7,335 nt of DNA from Gammaproteobacteria bacterium (GCA_005877965.1 VBNP01000022.1:1-7335), one strand, 5' to 3'; shown: positions 1 to 6,976, numbered from the stretch's first letter. Numbers and translations: made by a program. Notes: generated by a model not told the origin, from the letters alone.

Positions 1-2
1 TC

Positions 3-494
3 GACTACACCCGGGGGCTGTACCAGCCGGCGGTGGCGCAGTACCGGCGCCTCGCCGCCAACGCCTTCAGCGGCGCGCGCACGCTCGCGGACTGGAAGAC
101 GCGCGCGCGGCAGGCCTGGTCGAAGGTGAGCCTGAGGCAGCTCACCGATGTGGCGCGCGATCTGCCGCGCGGCGAGCGGCTGCGGCTGCGGGTTGCGGCC
201 GGCCTGAACGGACTCGCGCCCGCGGAGGTGCGGGTGGAGTTCGTCGCACGGCGCCTGCTGCCGGAGGCGGATCTGGCGCCGCCGGCCCTGTCCTCGTACG
301 GGCAGCCGCCGCGCGCCGGCGTGTGGCACGCCGCGTTCAGCGCCACCGACGAGCAGGACAGCGACGGGGCGGTGATCTTCGCGCTCGACGTCGAGCCGCA
401 GGAATGCGGGCAGTTCCGCAGCGAGATCCGCATCTATCCGTGGCACGAGCTGCTCTCGCACCCCTATGAGCTCGGGCTGATGAAATGGCTGTGA
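3..494 (+). CDS. glgP: Alpha-glucan (glycogen) phosphorylase, C-terminal part, 5' end outside window
   Basis: The frame is open from the window edge (first full codon at 3) and gives 163 residues to a TGA at 492-494. The segment looks like the tail of the alpha-glucan phosphorylases (GT35, the short DUF3417-containing type). The start DYTRGLYQPAVAQYRRLAAN matches the region after the PLP domain that usually reads like 'REYVERLYLPA..RYRRLAA'. Next comes a W-rich linker (ADWKTRARQAW), then a beta-rich tail ending in HELLSHPYELGLMKWL, which resembles the 'HP.L.HP.E.GL..W' ending of the family. The enzyme phosphorolyses terminal alpha-1,4-glucosyl units to glucose-1-phosphate in the cytoplasm. 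The PLP lysine and active site lie upstream of the window and cannot be checked. glgC begins 54 bases downstream, with no terminator-like hairpin between, so the two may be co-transcribed. The family call rests on this tail and its neighbours. Confidence 0.85.
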   Translation, partial: DYTRGLYQPAVAQYRRLAANAFSGARTLADWKTRARQAWSKVSLRQLTDVARDLPRGERLRLRVAAGLNGLAPAEVRVEFVARRLLPEADLAPPALSSYGQPPRAGVWHAAFSATDEQDSDGAVIFALDVEPQECGQFRSEIRIYPWHELLSHPYELGLMKWL

Positions 495-548
495 GGCGAC
501 TTACTTTAAGGTTGCGCTGACGGCGCGCCTTGCGTTGTAGTACGTCTC

Positions 549-1826
549 ATGCCCCGCCAGCCCGCCCGCGCCTCGTCCGGACGTTACGTGAGCCGCCTCA
601 CCGGCGGCACGCTCGCCATCATCATGGCGGGCGGGCGCGGCGAGCGGCTGCGCGACCTCACCGCGCATCGCTGCAAACCGGCGACGCCCTTCGGCGGCAA
701 GTTCCGCATCATCGACTTCGTGCTGTCGAACTGCGTGAACTCAGGGATCCGGCAGATCTCCATTCTCACGCAGTACAAGGCGCAGTCGCTGATCCAGCAC
801 GTCCAGCACGGCTGGAGCTACCTGCGCGGGGAGTTCGGCGAGTTCGTCGAGGTGGTTCCCGCCCAGCAGCAGTTGGGTCCGCTGTGGTACCGGGGTACGG
901 CGGACGCCGTGCACCAGAACATCGACCTGATCGTCTCGCACCGGCCCAAGCACGTGCTGGTGCTCGCCGGGGACCACATCTACAAGATGGACTACGGTCC
1001 GATGATCGCCTACCACGTGGAGAAGGGTGCCGACATCACCGTGGGCGTGGTCGAGGTGCCGGCGCAGGACTCGCAGCATTTCGGGGTGCTGACCGCTACC
1101 GAGTGGAATCGGGTCACGAAATTCGCGGAGAAGCCGGCCGCGCCCGACAGGCTGCCGGGCCGCCCCGACACCATTCTCGCTTCCATGGGCATCTACGTTT
1201 TCAACACGCGCCTGCTCGAGAGCCTGCTCGCCGCGGACGCCACCAACGAGTCCTCCGCCCACGACTTCGGCCGGGACATCCTGCCCGAAGCCATCGGCGG
1301 AAACCGCCAGGTGTTTGCCTACCCGTTCCAGGACGTGCAGACCCGTGCGCAAAGCTACTGGCGCGACGTCGGCACCATCGATGCCTACTACGACGCCAAC
1401 CTCGAGCTGGTGCACGTGCGACCCGAGCTCAACATCTACGACCAGGACTGGCCCATCTGGACGTACCAGGTGCAGCAGCCACCCGCGAAGTTCATCCTGG
1501 ACGAGGACGGTCGCCGCGGTATGGCCGTCAACTCCATGGTGTCGGGCGGCTGTATCATCTCCGGCGCCGTGGTGCGCGAGTCGCTGCTGTTTTCCGACGT
1601 GCGGATCGAGGAGCGCACCAGCATCCACCGTTCCGTCATCCTGCCGCACACCGAGATCGGCCGCGGTTGCGAGATTTCCGGGGCGGTCATCGACGAAGGC
1701 TGCGAGGTGCCCGAGGGCACCCGCATCGGCATGGAGCGCGAGGCGGATGCGCGGCGCTTCCACGTGACCGAGAAAGGCGTGGTGCTGGTCACTCTCGACA
1801 TGCTGCGCGGCATGCGGAGCTCCTGA
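549..1826 (+). CDS. glgC: Glucose-1-phosphate adenylyltransferase (ADP-glucose pyrophosphorylase)
   Basis: GlgC makes ADP-glucose from ATP and glucose-1-phosphate, the committed step of bacterial glycogen synthesis. The 425-residue length is normal for the family. The N-terminal nucleotidyltransferase domain has AGGRGERL (27-34), KPATPFGGKFRIIDF (43-57), WYRGTADAV (113-121), AGDHIYKMDY (140-149) and EKP (194-196). Y114, D142 and K195 fall at the same numbers as the adenine-site tyrosine, catalytic aspartate and glucose-1-phosphate lysine of the E. coli enzyme. WRDVGTIDAYY follows, then a C-terminal left-handed beta-helix region from about 310 (SMVSGGCIISG) ending in DARRF and GIVLVT-like residues. 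The position matching E. coli Lys39, the fructose-1,6-bisphosphate site, is His40, so activator preference may differ. The ATG at 549 has no Shine-Dalgarno; an in-frame GTG at 588 is a less likely start. The GH57 gene follows after 3 bases. Confidence 0.97.
   Translation: MPRQPARASSGRYVSRLTGGTLAIIMAGGRGERLRDLTAHRCKPATPFGGKFRIIDFVLSNCVNSGIRQISILTQYKAQSLIQHVQHGWSYLRGEFGEFVEVVPAQQQLGPLWYRGTADAVHQNIDLIVSHRPKHVLVLAGDHIYKMDYGPMIAYHVEKGADITVGVVEVPAQDSQHFGVLTATEWNRVTKFAEKPAAPDRLPGRPDTILASMGIYVFNTRLLESLLAADATNESSAHDFGRDILPEAIGGNRQVFAYPFQDVQTRAQSYWRDVGTIDAYYDANLELVHVRPELNIYDQDWPIWTYQVQQPPAKFILDEDGRRGMAVNSMVSGGCIISGAVVRESLLFSDVRIEERTSIHRSVILPHTEIGRGCEISGAVIDEGCEVPEGTRIGMEREADARRFHVTEKGVVLVTLDMLRGMRSS
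1816..1819 (+). promoter_or_regulatory. Ribosome binding site for the GH57 gene
   Basis: GGAG lies 10 bases before the GTG at 1830, inside the last codons of glgC. It supports GTG as the true start and indicates translation from the glgC message. Confidence 0.6.
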
Positions 1827-1829
1827 GCC

Positions 1830-3533
1830 GTGACCGCCGCGCCACGCCTGCCGGTCATCCTGCTGTGGCACATGCACCAGCCGCAGTACAAGGACGCGCT
1901 CACCGGCCAGTACGCGCTGCCGTGGACGTATCTGCACGCCGTCAAGGACTACACCGACATGGCGGCGCACCTGGAAGGCAACCCGGCGGCGCGCGCGGTG
2001 GTGAACTTCACCCCGCTGCTGATCGAGCAGATCGAGGAGATCGCACGGCGCGTAGCCGAGCATCTCGAGAGCGGCGGCCTGCTGCCCGATCCGGTGCTGG
2101 CACTGCTGGGCCCGGACCCCGTGCCGACCGAGCCGGCGGCGCGGCTGGAGCTGCTGCGCACCTGCCTGCGGGCGCAGCGCCAGCAGATGATCGAGCGCTT
2201 CGGGCCATATCTGGAGCTCGCGACCATCGCCGAGACGCTCGGCACGCCGGAGCGCATCGCTTACGCCTCCGACCAGTTCATCCAGGACCTCGCGGTCTGG
2301 TATCACCTCGCGTGGCTCGGCGAGAGCGTGCGGCGCACCGACCCGCTGGTCGCGCACCTGACCGAGCGCGGGCGCGACTTCAGCCCCGCTCACCGCCGCG
2401 ATCTGCTGACGCTGATCGGCGCTCTGGTGGGGCAGGTGCTGTCGCGCTACCGGCGCCTCGCCGAGCGCGGCCAGTGTGAGCTGTCGGTCACGCCCTACGG
2501 ACATCCGATCATCCCGCTGCTGCTCGACTTTCAGTGTGCGCGCGACGCGCTTCCCGGGCTGCCACTGCCGGCGCATGCCGCGTATCCCGGGGGCGCGGCG
2601 CGCGCCAGCTGGCACATCGAGGAGGCCGTGCGCGTGTTTACACGCGCCTTCGGCACCCGTCCCGCCGGCTGCTGGCCCGCCGAGGGCGCGATCAGCGCCG
2701 CGACGCTCGGGCTGCTCGCCGCGGGCGGCTTCCGCTGGGCCGCCAGCAGCGCCGCGGTGCTGCGAGGGAGCCTTGCGCTCACTGATGCGAACGCGGCCCA
2801 GGACCCGCTCGCCTACAACCGCCCTTACCGCCTGGGCGGCACCGGCATGAACTGCTTCTTCCGCGACGACGCGCTGTCGGATCTGATCGGCTTCACCTAC
2901 GCGACCTGGCACGGCGATGACGCCGCCGCCAACCTCGCGGAGGAGCTGGCGCAGCTCGCGCGCCGCTATGAGCCTTCGGGCAATCACGCCGTGCTCATCG
3001 CCCTCGACGGTGAGAACGCCTGGGAGCATTACCCGTTCAACGGCTTCTATTTCCTGCGCGCGCTGTACGAGCAGCTCGCGGACCATCCGCTGCTCGAGCT
3101 CACGACTCTGTCCGACTGTCTCGGGCGCGGCCTGCAGCCCGCCCCGCTCCCGCGGGTGTGCGCCGGCAGCTGGGTGCACGGCACGCTGGCGACCTGGATG
3201 GGGGATGCGGACAAGAACCGGGCGTGGGATCTGCTGTGCAACGCCAAGGAGGCCTACGATCGCGTCATGCAGGAGGCGAGCGATCCGGCCGAGCGCGCGG
3301 CCGCCGGCTGCCAGCTCGCGCGGTGCGAGAGTTCCGACTGGTTCTGGTGGTTCGGGGACTACAACCCGGAGGATGCCGTGAGCCAGTTCGATCACCTCTA
3401 CCGGCGCCAGCTCCTGACGCTGTACCGGCGGCTGAATCTGGTGCCCCCGGGCGAGCTCACGCTGCCCATCTCGACCGGACACGGTGCTCCCGAGCACGGC
3501 GGAACCATGCGCCGCGCGACCGGCGGCGGCTGA
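1830..3533 (+). CDS. Glycoside hydrolase family 57 protein (alpha-amylase/amylopullulanase-like)
   Basis: This 567-residue protein shows all five GH57 conserved regions in order: WHMHQPQY (13-20), TPYGHPI (221-227), CWPAEGAIS (281-289) with probable nucleophile E285, FFRDDALSDLIGF (343-355) with probable acid/base D346, and DGENAWEHY (393-401). The C-terminal part has GSWVHGTLATWMGDADKNRAW (from about 446) and SDWFWWFGDYN (502-512), common in bacterial members of this type. There is no signal peptide, so it should act in the cytoplasm on stored alpha-glucan or maltodextrins. Family members include alpha-amylases, 4-alpha-glucanotransferases, amylopullulanases and branching enzymes. The HQP-type first motif and the WPAEG form favour an amylase/pullulanase type over branching enzyme, but exact activity cannot be read from sequence. 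It starts with GTG 3 bases after glgC and is followed by malQ, an operon position that fits glycogen turnover. Confidence 0.92.
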   Translation: MTAAPRLPVILLWHMHQPQYKDALTGQYALPWTYLHAVKDYTDMAAHLEGNPAARAVVNFTPLLIEQIEEIARRVAEHLESGGLLPDPVLALLGPDPVPTEPAARLELLRTCLRAQRQQMIERFGPYLELATIAETLGTPERIAYASDQFIQDLAVWYHLAWLGESVRRTDPLVAHLTERGRDFSPAHRRDLLTLIGALVGQVLSRYRRLAERGQCELSVTPYGHPIIPLLLDFQCARDALPGLPLPAHAAYPGGAARASWHIEEAVRVFTRAFGTRPAGCWPAEGAISAATLGLLAAGGFRWAASSAAVLRGSLALTDANAAQDPLAYNRPYRLGGTGMNCFFRDDALSDLIGFTYATWHGDDAAANLAEELAQLARRYEPSGNHAVLIALDGENAWEHYPFNGFYFLRALYEQLADHPLLELTTLSDCLGRGLQPAPLPRVCAGSWVHGTLATWMGDADKNRAWDLLCNAKEAYDRVMQEASDPAERAAAGCQLARCESSDWFWWFGDYNPEDAVSQFDHLYRRQLLTLYRRLNLVPPGELTLPISTGHGAPEHGGTMRRATGGG

Positions 3534-3550
3534 CCGAAGGCGGCAGCCCA

Positions 3551-3555
3551 AGGTG
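3551..3555 (+). promoter_or_regulatory. Ribosome binding site that places the malQ start at 3564
   Basis: AGGTG matches part of the full Shine-Dalgarno complement (GGAGGTGA) and lies 8 bases before the ATG at 3564. It overlaps the in-frame GTG at 3555, which is therefore a less likely start. Confidence 0.55.
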
Positions 3556-3563
3556 TGACCAGC

Positions 3564-4919
3564 ATGCGATTGCCCGTCTTCGACCGGCGCCGCGCCGGGG
3601 TGCTGCTGCCGATGTCCGCCCTCGATGCGGCACTCGGGCGCGGCGGCCGCGCCTTCATCGACTGGCTGAGCGATGCCGCCTTTTCCGTGTGGCAGATCCT
3701 GCCGGCGGGCCCGGTGGGCGAGGATCGCTCCCCCTACTGGGTGCGCTCGGACTGCGCGGGCAACGCGGCGTTCATCGATGCGGCGGAGCTGCCCGATCCC
3801 AACGCGCCGATCGACCCGGAGTTCCTGGCGGCCTCCAGCCCCTGGCTGCACGACTACGCGCTGTTCGAGGCGCTGACGCGCGCGCACGCCGGTGCGCCGT
3901 TCTGGAACTGGCCGCCGCCGCTGCGCGATCGGGCACCCGAGGCGCTCGCGCAGGCAGCCCACGAACTCGCGCCCGAAGTGGCGCGCATCGAACGCGAGCA
4001 ATATGCGTTCCACGTCCAGTGGAACCAGCTGCGTGCGCACGCGCGCTCGCGCGGCGTGCGGCTGTTCGGCGATCTGCCCTTCTACGTCGGCCCCTCCTCG
4101 GTGGAGACCTGGGCGCATCGCGAGCTGTTCCAGCTCACCGCCACCGGCGAGCCGGCCGCGGTCGGGGGCGTGCCGCCGGACTACTTCTCGCAACTGGGCC
4201 AGCTGTGGGGCAATCCGATATACGACTGGCAGGCGCTGCGCCGCACCGACTTCAGCTGGTGGCTCGGGCGGGTGCGCGCGCAGCTGGCGCGGATGGATCT
4301 GCTGCGCATCGATCATTTCCGGGCGCTCGCGGCCCACTGGGCGGTGCCTGCGGGCGCTCCCGATGCGCGCGGCGGCGCCTGGCTCAGCACCCCGGGCGAG
4401 CTGCTGCTGCGCCGGCTCCTGGACGAGTTCAGCGACCTGCCGCTGGTCGCCGAGGATCTCGGGGTCATCACCGAGGACGTGCTGGCGCTGAAGAACGGCT
4501 TCGGGCTCCCGGGCATGCGCGTGCTGCAGTTTGCCTTCGACGGCGACCCCGCCAATGCGCACCTGCCGTATCTGCACGAGCGTGACTGCGTGGCCTACAC
4601 CGGCACTCACGACAACGACACCACGCTCGGCTGGTACTCGAGCCTGGACCGCGACACGGCGCAGCGCGTCGATTATTTTCTGCGCGTGACCGAAGGCGCC
4701 ATGCCCGAGGCGCTGATCCGCGCAGCCCTGGGATCGGTGGCGCGACTCGCGATCATTCCGGCGCAGGACCTCCTGGGGCTCGACTCTTGCGCGCGACTGA
4801 ACACCCCGGGGACCGTCGAGGGAAACTGGACCTGGCGACTGCCCGCGGGCGCGCTCACGGCGGAACTGGCGCACGACTACGCGCGGCTGAACGGCGCTTT
4901 CGGTCGCGCGCCGGGATGA
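3564..4919 (+). CDS. malQ: 4-alpha-glucanotransferase (amylomaltase), GH77, with shortened N-terminal loop
   Basis: MalQ transfers alpha-1,4-glucan segments between maltodextrins, keeping short chains usable by phosphorylase. The GH77 core is complete. Numbered from the ATG at 3564 (451 residues): SPY (56-58), the acceptor-site loop GVPPDYFSQLGQLWGNPIY (about 202-220), RIDHFR with nucleophile D250, AEDLG with acid/base E297, and THDND with stabilising D350. The family ending NTPGTVEGNWTWR is present. It is shorter than the roughly 500-residue Thermus-type amylomaltase. Part of the loss is near the N-terminus, where the usual SLPGPYGIGDLG-type loop is replaced by an unrelated, shorter stretch (about 16-28). 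The start is set by AGGTG 8 bases upstream; an in-frame GTG at 3555 would add three residues. The gap after the GH57 gene is 30 bases, and the TGA overlaps the next ATG (ATGA), implying coupled translation. Confidence 0.93.
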   Translation: MRLPVFDRRRAGVLLPMSALDAALGRGGRAFIDWLSDAAFSVWQILPAGPVGEDRSPYWVRSDCAGNAAFIDAAELPDPNAPIDPEFLAASSPWLHDYALFEALTRAHAGAPFWNWPPPLRDRAPEALAQAAHELAPEVARIEREQYAFHVQWNQLRAHARSRGVRLFGDLPFYVGPSSVETWAHRELFQLTATGEPAAVGGVPPDYFSQLGQLWGNPIYDWQALRRTDFSWWLGRVRAQLARMDLLRIDHFRALAAHWAVPAGAPDARGGAWLSTPGELLLRRLLDEFSDLPLVAEDLGVITEDVLALKNGFGLPGMRVLQFAFDGDPANAHLPYLHERDCVAYTGTHDNDTTLGWYSSLDRDTAQRVDYFLRVTEGAMPEALIRAALGSVARLAIIPAQDLLGLDSCARLNTPGTVEGNWTWRLPAGALTAELAHDYARLNGAFGRAPG

Positions 4920-5380
4920 GAGCCGTCAGGCGCTGCGCCCCGATTGTGTGCGCGGCCGCGTTGCTGCTCGCCGGCTGCGCGCTGACCTCGAAATTCACCG
5001 CCCCCAGGCTCTCGGTGGTCGACGTGCAGATCGAGCACGGCGACCTGTGGGAGCAGCGCCTCAAGGTGCGCATGCGCGTGCAGAACCCCAATGACCGCCG
5101 GCTGCCGGTGAAGGGACTCGATTACATCCTGGAAGTCGAGGGTGAGCAGTTCGCGAGCGGCGCCTCCGCCGCGAGCTTCGTCGTGCCCGCCAGGGGAGAG
5201 GCCGAATTCGACATGAACGTCACGACCAACCTCGCGGGCACGCTCTTGAAGTTTCTCGGGCGCGGGTCGGACGCCCCTGGGCAGAGCGTTGCCTACCGTC
5301 TCACCGGCAGGATCGCGCTGTCGGAGGGCCTGATGCGCTCGATTCCGATCGAGGAGCGCGGCACCTTCAGGCTGCGATGA
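4916..5380 (+). CDS. LEA type 2/WHy-domain lipoprotein
   Basis: The product is 154 residues. The N-terminus is a clear lipoprotein signal: MRAVRR, a hydrophobic core, then lipobox L18-A19-G20-C21. Alanine follows the cysteine, so there is no Asp retention signal at +2 and outer-membrane anchoring is likely. The mature part looks like a LEA_2/WHy (water stress and hypersensitive response) beta-sandwich: a beta strand VVDVQIEHGDLWEQ, the family hallmark VQNPNDRRLPVKGLDY (55-70), then EGEQFASGASAASFVVPARGEAEFDMNV and a final strand near IPIEERGTFRL. The molecular function of these bacterial lipoproteins is not established. The ATG at 4916 overlaps the malQ stop as ATGA, so translation is probably coupled. 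An upstream extension of the frame lies inside malQ and would bury the signal peptide. The 3' end overlaps that of glgA on the other strand by 14 bases. Confidence 0.85.
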   Translation: MRAVRRCAPIVCAAALLLAGCALTSKFTAPRLSVVDVQIEHGDLWEQRLKVRMRVQNPNDRRLPVKGLDYILEVEGEQFASGASAASFVVPARGEAEFDMNVTTNLAGTLLKFLGRGSDAPGQSVAYRLTGRIALSEGLMRSIPIEERGTFRLR

Positions 5381-6827
5381 GTCGCCGGTACAGCGCCACG
5401 TACTTGCCTCCCTGGCGGTCCCAGGAGAAGTCCTGCTGCATGCCGTTCTTCACCACACGCGTCCAGTGCCGCGGCGCGGCGTACAGGTCGAGCGCCGTGT
5501 TCAGCGCCCACTCCAGCGCCTGGGTGTTGAAATCGTTGAACACCACCCCGGTGCCGGTTCCGTTCCTCGGGTTGTAGTGCCGGACCGAGTCGGCGAGCCC
5601 GCCGGTGCGGCGCACCACCGGCACCGTACCGTAGCGCAGGCTGTACATCTGGTTCAGCCCGCACGGCTCGTAGCGCGAGGGCATGAGAAACAGATCGCTC
5701 GCCGCCTCGATCCAGTGGGCGAGCTCCTCGTCGTAACCTCCGTGAAACACCACGCGCCCGGGAAAGCGCCGCTCGAGAAGGGCGAAGAACTCCTCGTACT
5801 GCGGCTCACCGTTCCCGAGGGCGACGAAGGTGAGCGGGCGCGCGCCGAGCACCTTCGGTAGCGCCTCGAACATGAGCTCGATCCCTTTCTGGACCGCCAG
5901 CCGGCTCACGAGCCCGGCCAGCGGCACCTTGGGGGCCGCCGCGAGCTTCTCGCGCTTCGCGAACTGGCGCTTCAGCTCGCCCTTCACCGCGAGGCGCCCG
6001 GCGTCATAGTGGGCCGGCAGGTAGCGGTCGTGGCGCGGATCCCACTCGTCGTAGTCAACGCCGTTCAGAATGCCGGTCACGGCGCGGCCGCGGGCGCGCA
6101 GGCTGTCCTGCAACCCCATGCCGTACTCATCCGAGCAGATCTCGCGCGCGTGGGTCGGGCTGACGGTGGTGACGGAGTCGGCATACCGGATGCCGTGGCG
6201 CAGGGCGTTGATCCGCCCGGCGGCGAGATCCTCCTGGTGCAGGAGGCTGCGCCGGCCCGGCAGCCCGAGGTCGGCAATCCGGGCGGCGGGGAAGATGCCC
6301 TGATAGCCGATGTTATGGATGGTGAGCACCGTGCGGGTCGCGGCGAACAGCGGCTCGTCCTGCCACGCCGTCCTGAGGAACAACGGCGCAAACGCGGTGT
6401 GCCAGTCGTTGCAGTGCAGAACCTGGGGCGCCCAGGCGAGGCGCTGGCAGGCGGTGAGCGCCGCGCGCGTGAACCCGAGGAAGCGCAGGTGCTCGTCGGG
6501 ATCGCTGGTGTAGATGGCGGTGCGCGCATACAGCGCCGGGCAGTCGATCAGATACGCCGGCGCGCCGCCGGGCAGCTGCGCGCGCAGCACCGAGAACACG
6601 TAGTTGTTGGGTCCCACCGCCAGCGGCACCTGCTGCAGGGCCGCGACCGGTTGCGCGGAATACGCCGCGCGGTCGATGGAGGCGTAGCACGGCGTAAACA
6701 GCCGCACGTCATGACCGGCGCCGTGCAGGTACTTGGCCAGCGCCGCGCTCACGTCCGCCAGCCCGCCGGTCTTGGAGAGCGGCTCCACTTCGGAGGCGAG
6801 CAGGCAGATGGCGAGCTTCTCTGGCAC
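5367..6827 (-). CDS. glgA: Glycogen synthase, ADP-glucose dependent (GT5)
   Basis: GlgA transfers glucose from ADP-glucose to the non-reducing end of alpha-1,4-glucan. At 486 residues it is close to the usual bacterial length (about 480). The GT5 catalytic N-domain begins with LASEVEPLSKTGGLADVSAAL, whose K19-TGGL is the ADP-glucose binding motif; CNDWHT (139-144) and HNIGYQG (171-177) follow. The GT1-like C-domain has GLVSRLAVQKG (305-315) with R309 and K314, and SRYEPCGLNQMYSLRYGTVPVVRRTGGLADSV (384-415) with E387, matching the catalytic Arg, Lys and Glu of E. coli GlgA. The start is GTG at 6827; an in-frame stop (plus-strand 6840-6842) lies just upstream and no ATG precedes it. There is no Shine-Dalgarno. 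glgA is on the strand opposite glgC, so synthase and pyrophosphorylase are separately transcribed here. Its stop overlaps the lipoprotein gene end. Confidence 0.97.
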   Translation of the reverse strand: MPEKLAICLLASEVEPLSKTGGLADVSAALAKYLHGAGHDVRLFTPCYASIDRAAYSAQPVAALQQVPLAVGPNNYVFSVLRAQLPGGAPAYLIDCPALYARTAIYTSDPDEHLRFLGFTRAALTACQRLAWAPQVLHCNDWHTAFAPLFLRTAWQDEPLFAATRTVLTIHNIGYQGIFPAARIADLGLPGRRSLLHQEDLAAGRINALRHGIRYADSVTTVSPTHAREICSDEYGMGLQDSLRARGRAVTGILNGVDYDEWDPRHDRYLPAHYDAGRLAVKGELKRQFAKREKLAAAPKVPLAGLVSRLAVQKGIELMFEALPKVLGARPLTFVALGNGEPQYEEFFALLERRFPGRVVFHGGYDEELAHWIEAASDLFLMPSRYEPCGLNQMYSLRYGTVPVVRRTGGLADSVRHYNPRNGTGTGVVFNDFNTQALEWALNTALDLYAAPRHWTRVVKNGMQQDFSWDRQGGKYVALYRRLIAA

Positions 6828-6859
6828 GTGGCGGTTATTTCAGCGAATGCATGTCAGGT

Positions 6860-6865
6860 TATGAT
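6860..6865 (+). promoter_or_regulatory. Possible -10 element for the small membrane ORF
   Basis: TATGAT matches TATAAT at 5 of 6 positions and ends 6 bases before the ATG at 6872, where transcription would be expected to start. I see no good -35 at the right distance, so the call is weak. Confidence 0.25.
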
Positions 6866-6871
6866 GCCCTG

Positions 6872-6976
6872 ATGCGGCGTGTGCTGATCGGTCTCACGGT
6901 TACCTTGCTGCTGGTGGTGTCGATCGGCGTGGGCGTGGTCGTGGCCCGCTGGCCCTGCCCGCACCTGTGGCGCTGA
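6872..6976 (+). CDS. Possible 34-residue single-pass membrane protein
   Basis: A short ORF encodes 34 residues: MRR, a hydrophobic segment (about 4-25, rich in L, V, I and G), then ARWPCPHLWR. This is the layout of a small single-span inner-membrane protein, with basic N-terminal residues and an aromatic, cysteine-containing tail. Of the 33 codons after the ATG, 30 end in G or C, as expected for coding DNA here, though high GC alone raises this figure. It lies between divergent glgA (44 bases away) and the Ada-like gene (80 bases away), on the same strand as the latter. There is no Shine-Dalgarno at usual spacing. A four-codon ORF (ATG at 6861) ends in a TGA sharing its A with this ATG. I do not recognise a family, and it may be a chance ORF. 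Confidence 0.4.
   Translation: MRRVLIGLTVTLLLVVSIGVGVVVARWPCPHLWR

Noticed and set aside
530..2479. A 649-codon + strand frame overlapping glgC and the GH57 gene
   Set aside because: It is a shifted frame across two genes with intact catalytic motifs. The product is Arg- and Ala-rich with no domain, as expected of a GC-rich shadow.
3158..4585. A 475-codon + strand frame across the GH57-malQ junction
   Set aside because: It is out of frame with both conserved genes and gives an Arg/Ala-rich product lacking motifs.
741..4874. A very long open frame on the - strand (about 1377 codons) running opposite glgC, the GH57 gene and malQ
   Set aside because: It lies wholly antisense to three clearly conserved genes, its product is rich in Arg, His, Gln, Ala and Val without recognisable domains, and GC-ending codons on the coding strand make stop codons rare in this antisense frame.
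5408..5427. Inverted repeat CCTGG/CCAGG near the 3' ends of glgA and the lipoprotein gene as a terminator
   Set aside because: The 5-base stem with a bulged extension has no T tract on either strand and lies in codons for a conserved GlgA segment (SWDRQGG).
6852..6857. CTGACA on the - strand as a -35 box for glgA
   Set aside because: The only -10-like hexamer downstream is about 12 bases away, too close for a normal sigma-70 spacer.
6009..6872. A 287-codon + strand frame opposite glgA
   Set aside because: It is antisense to a complete GlgA with all motifs, and the product is of low-complexity GC-rich type.
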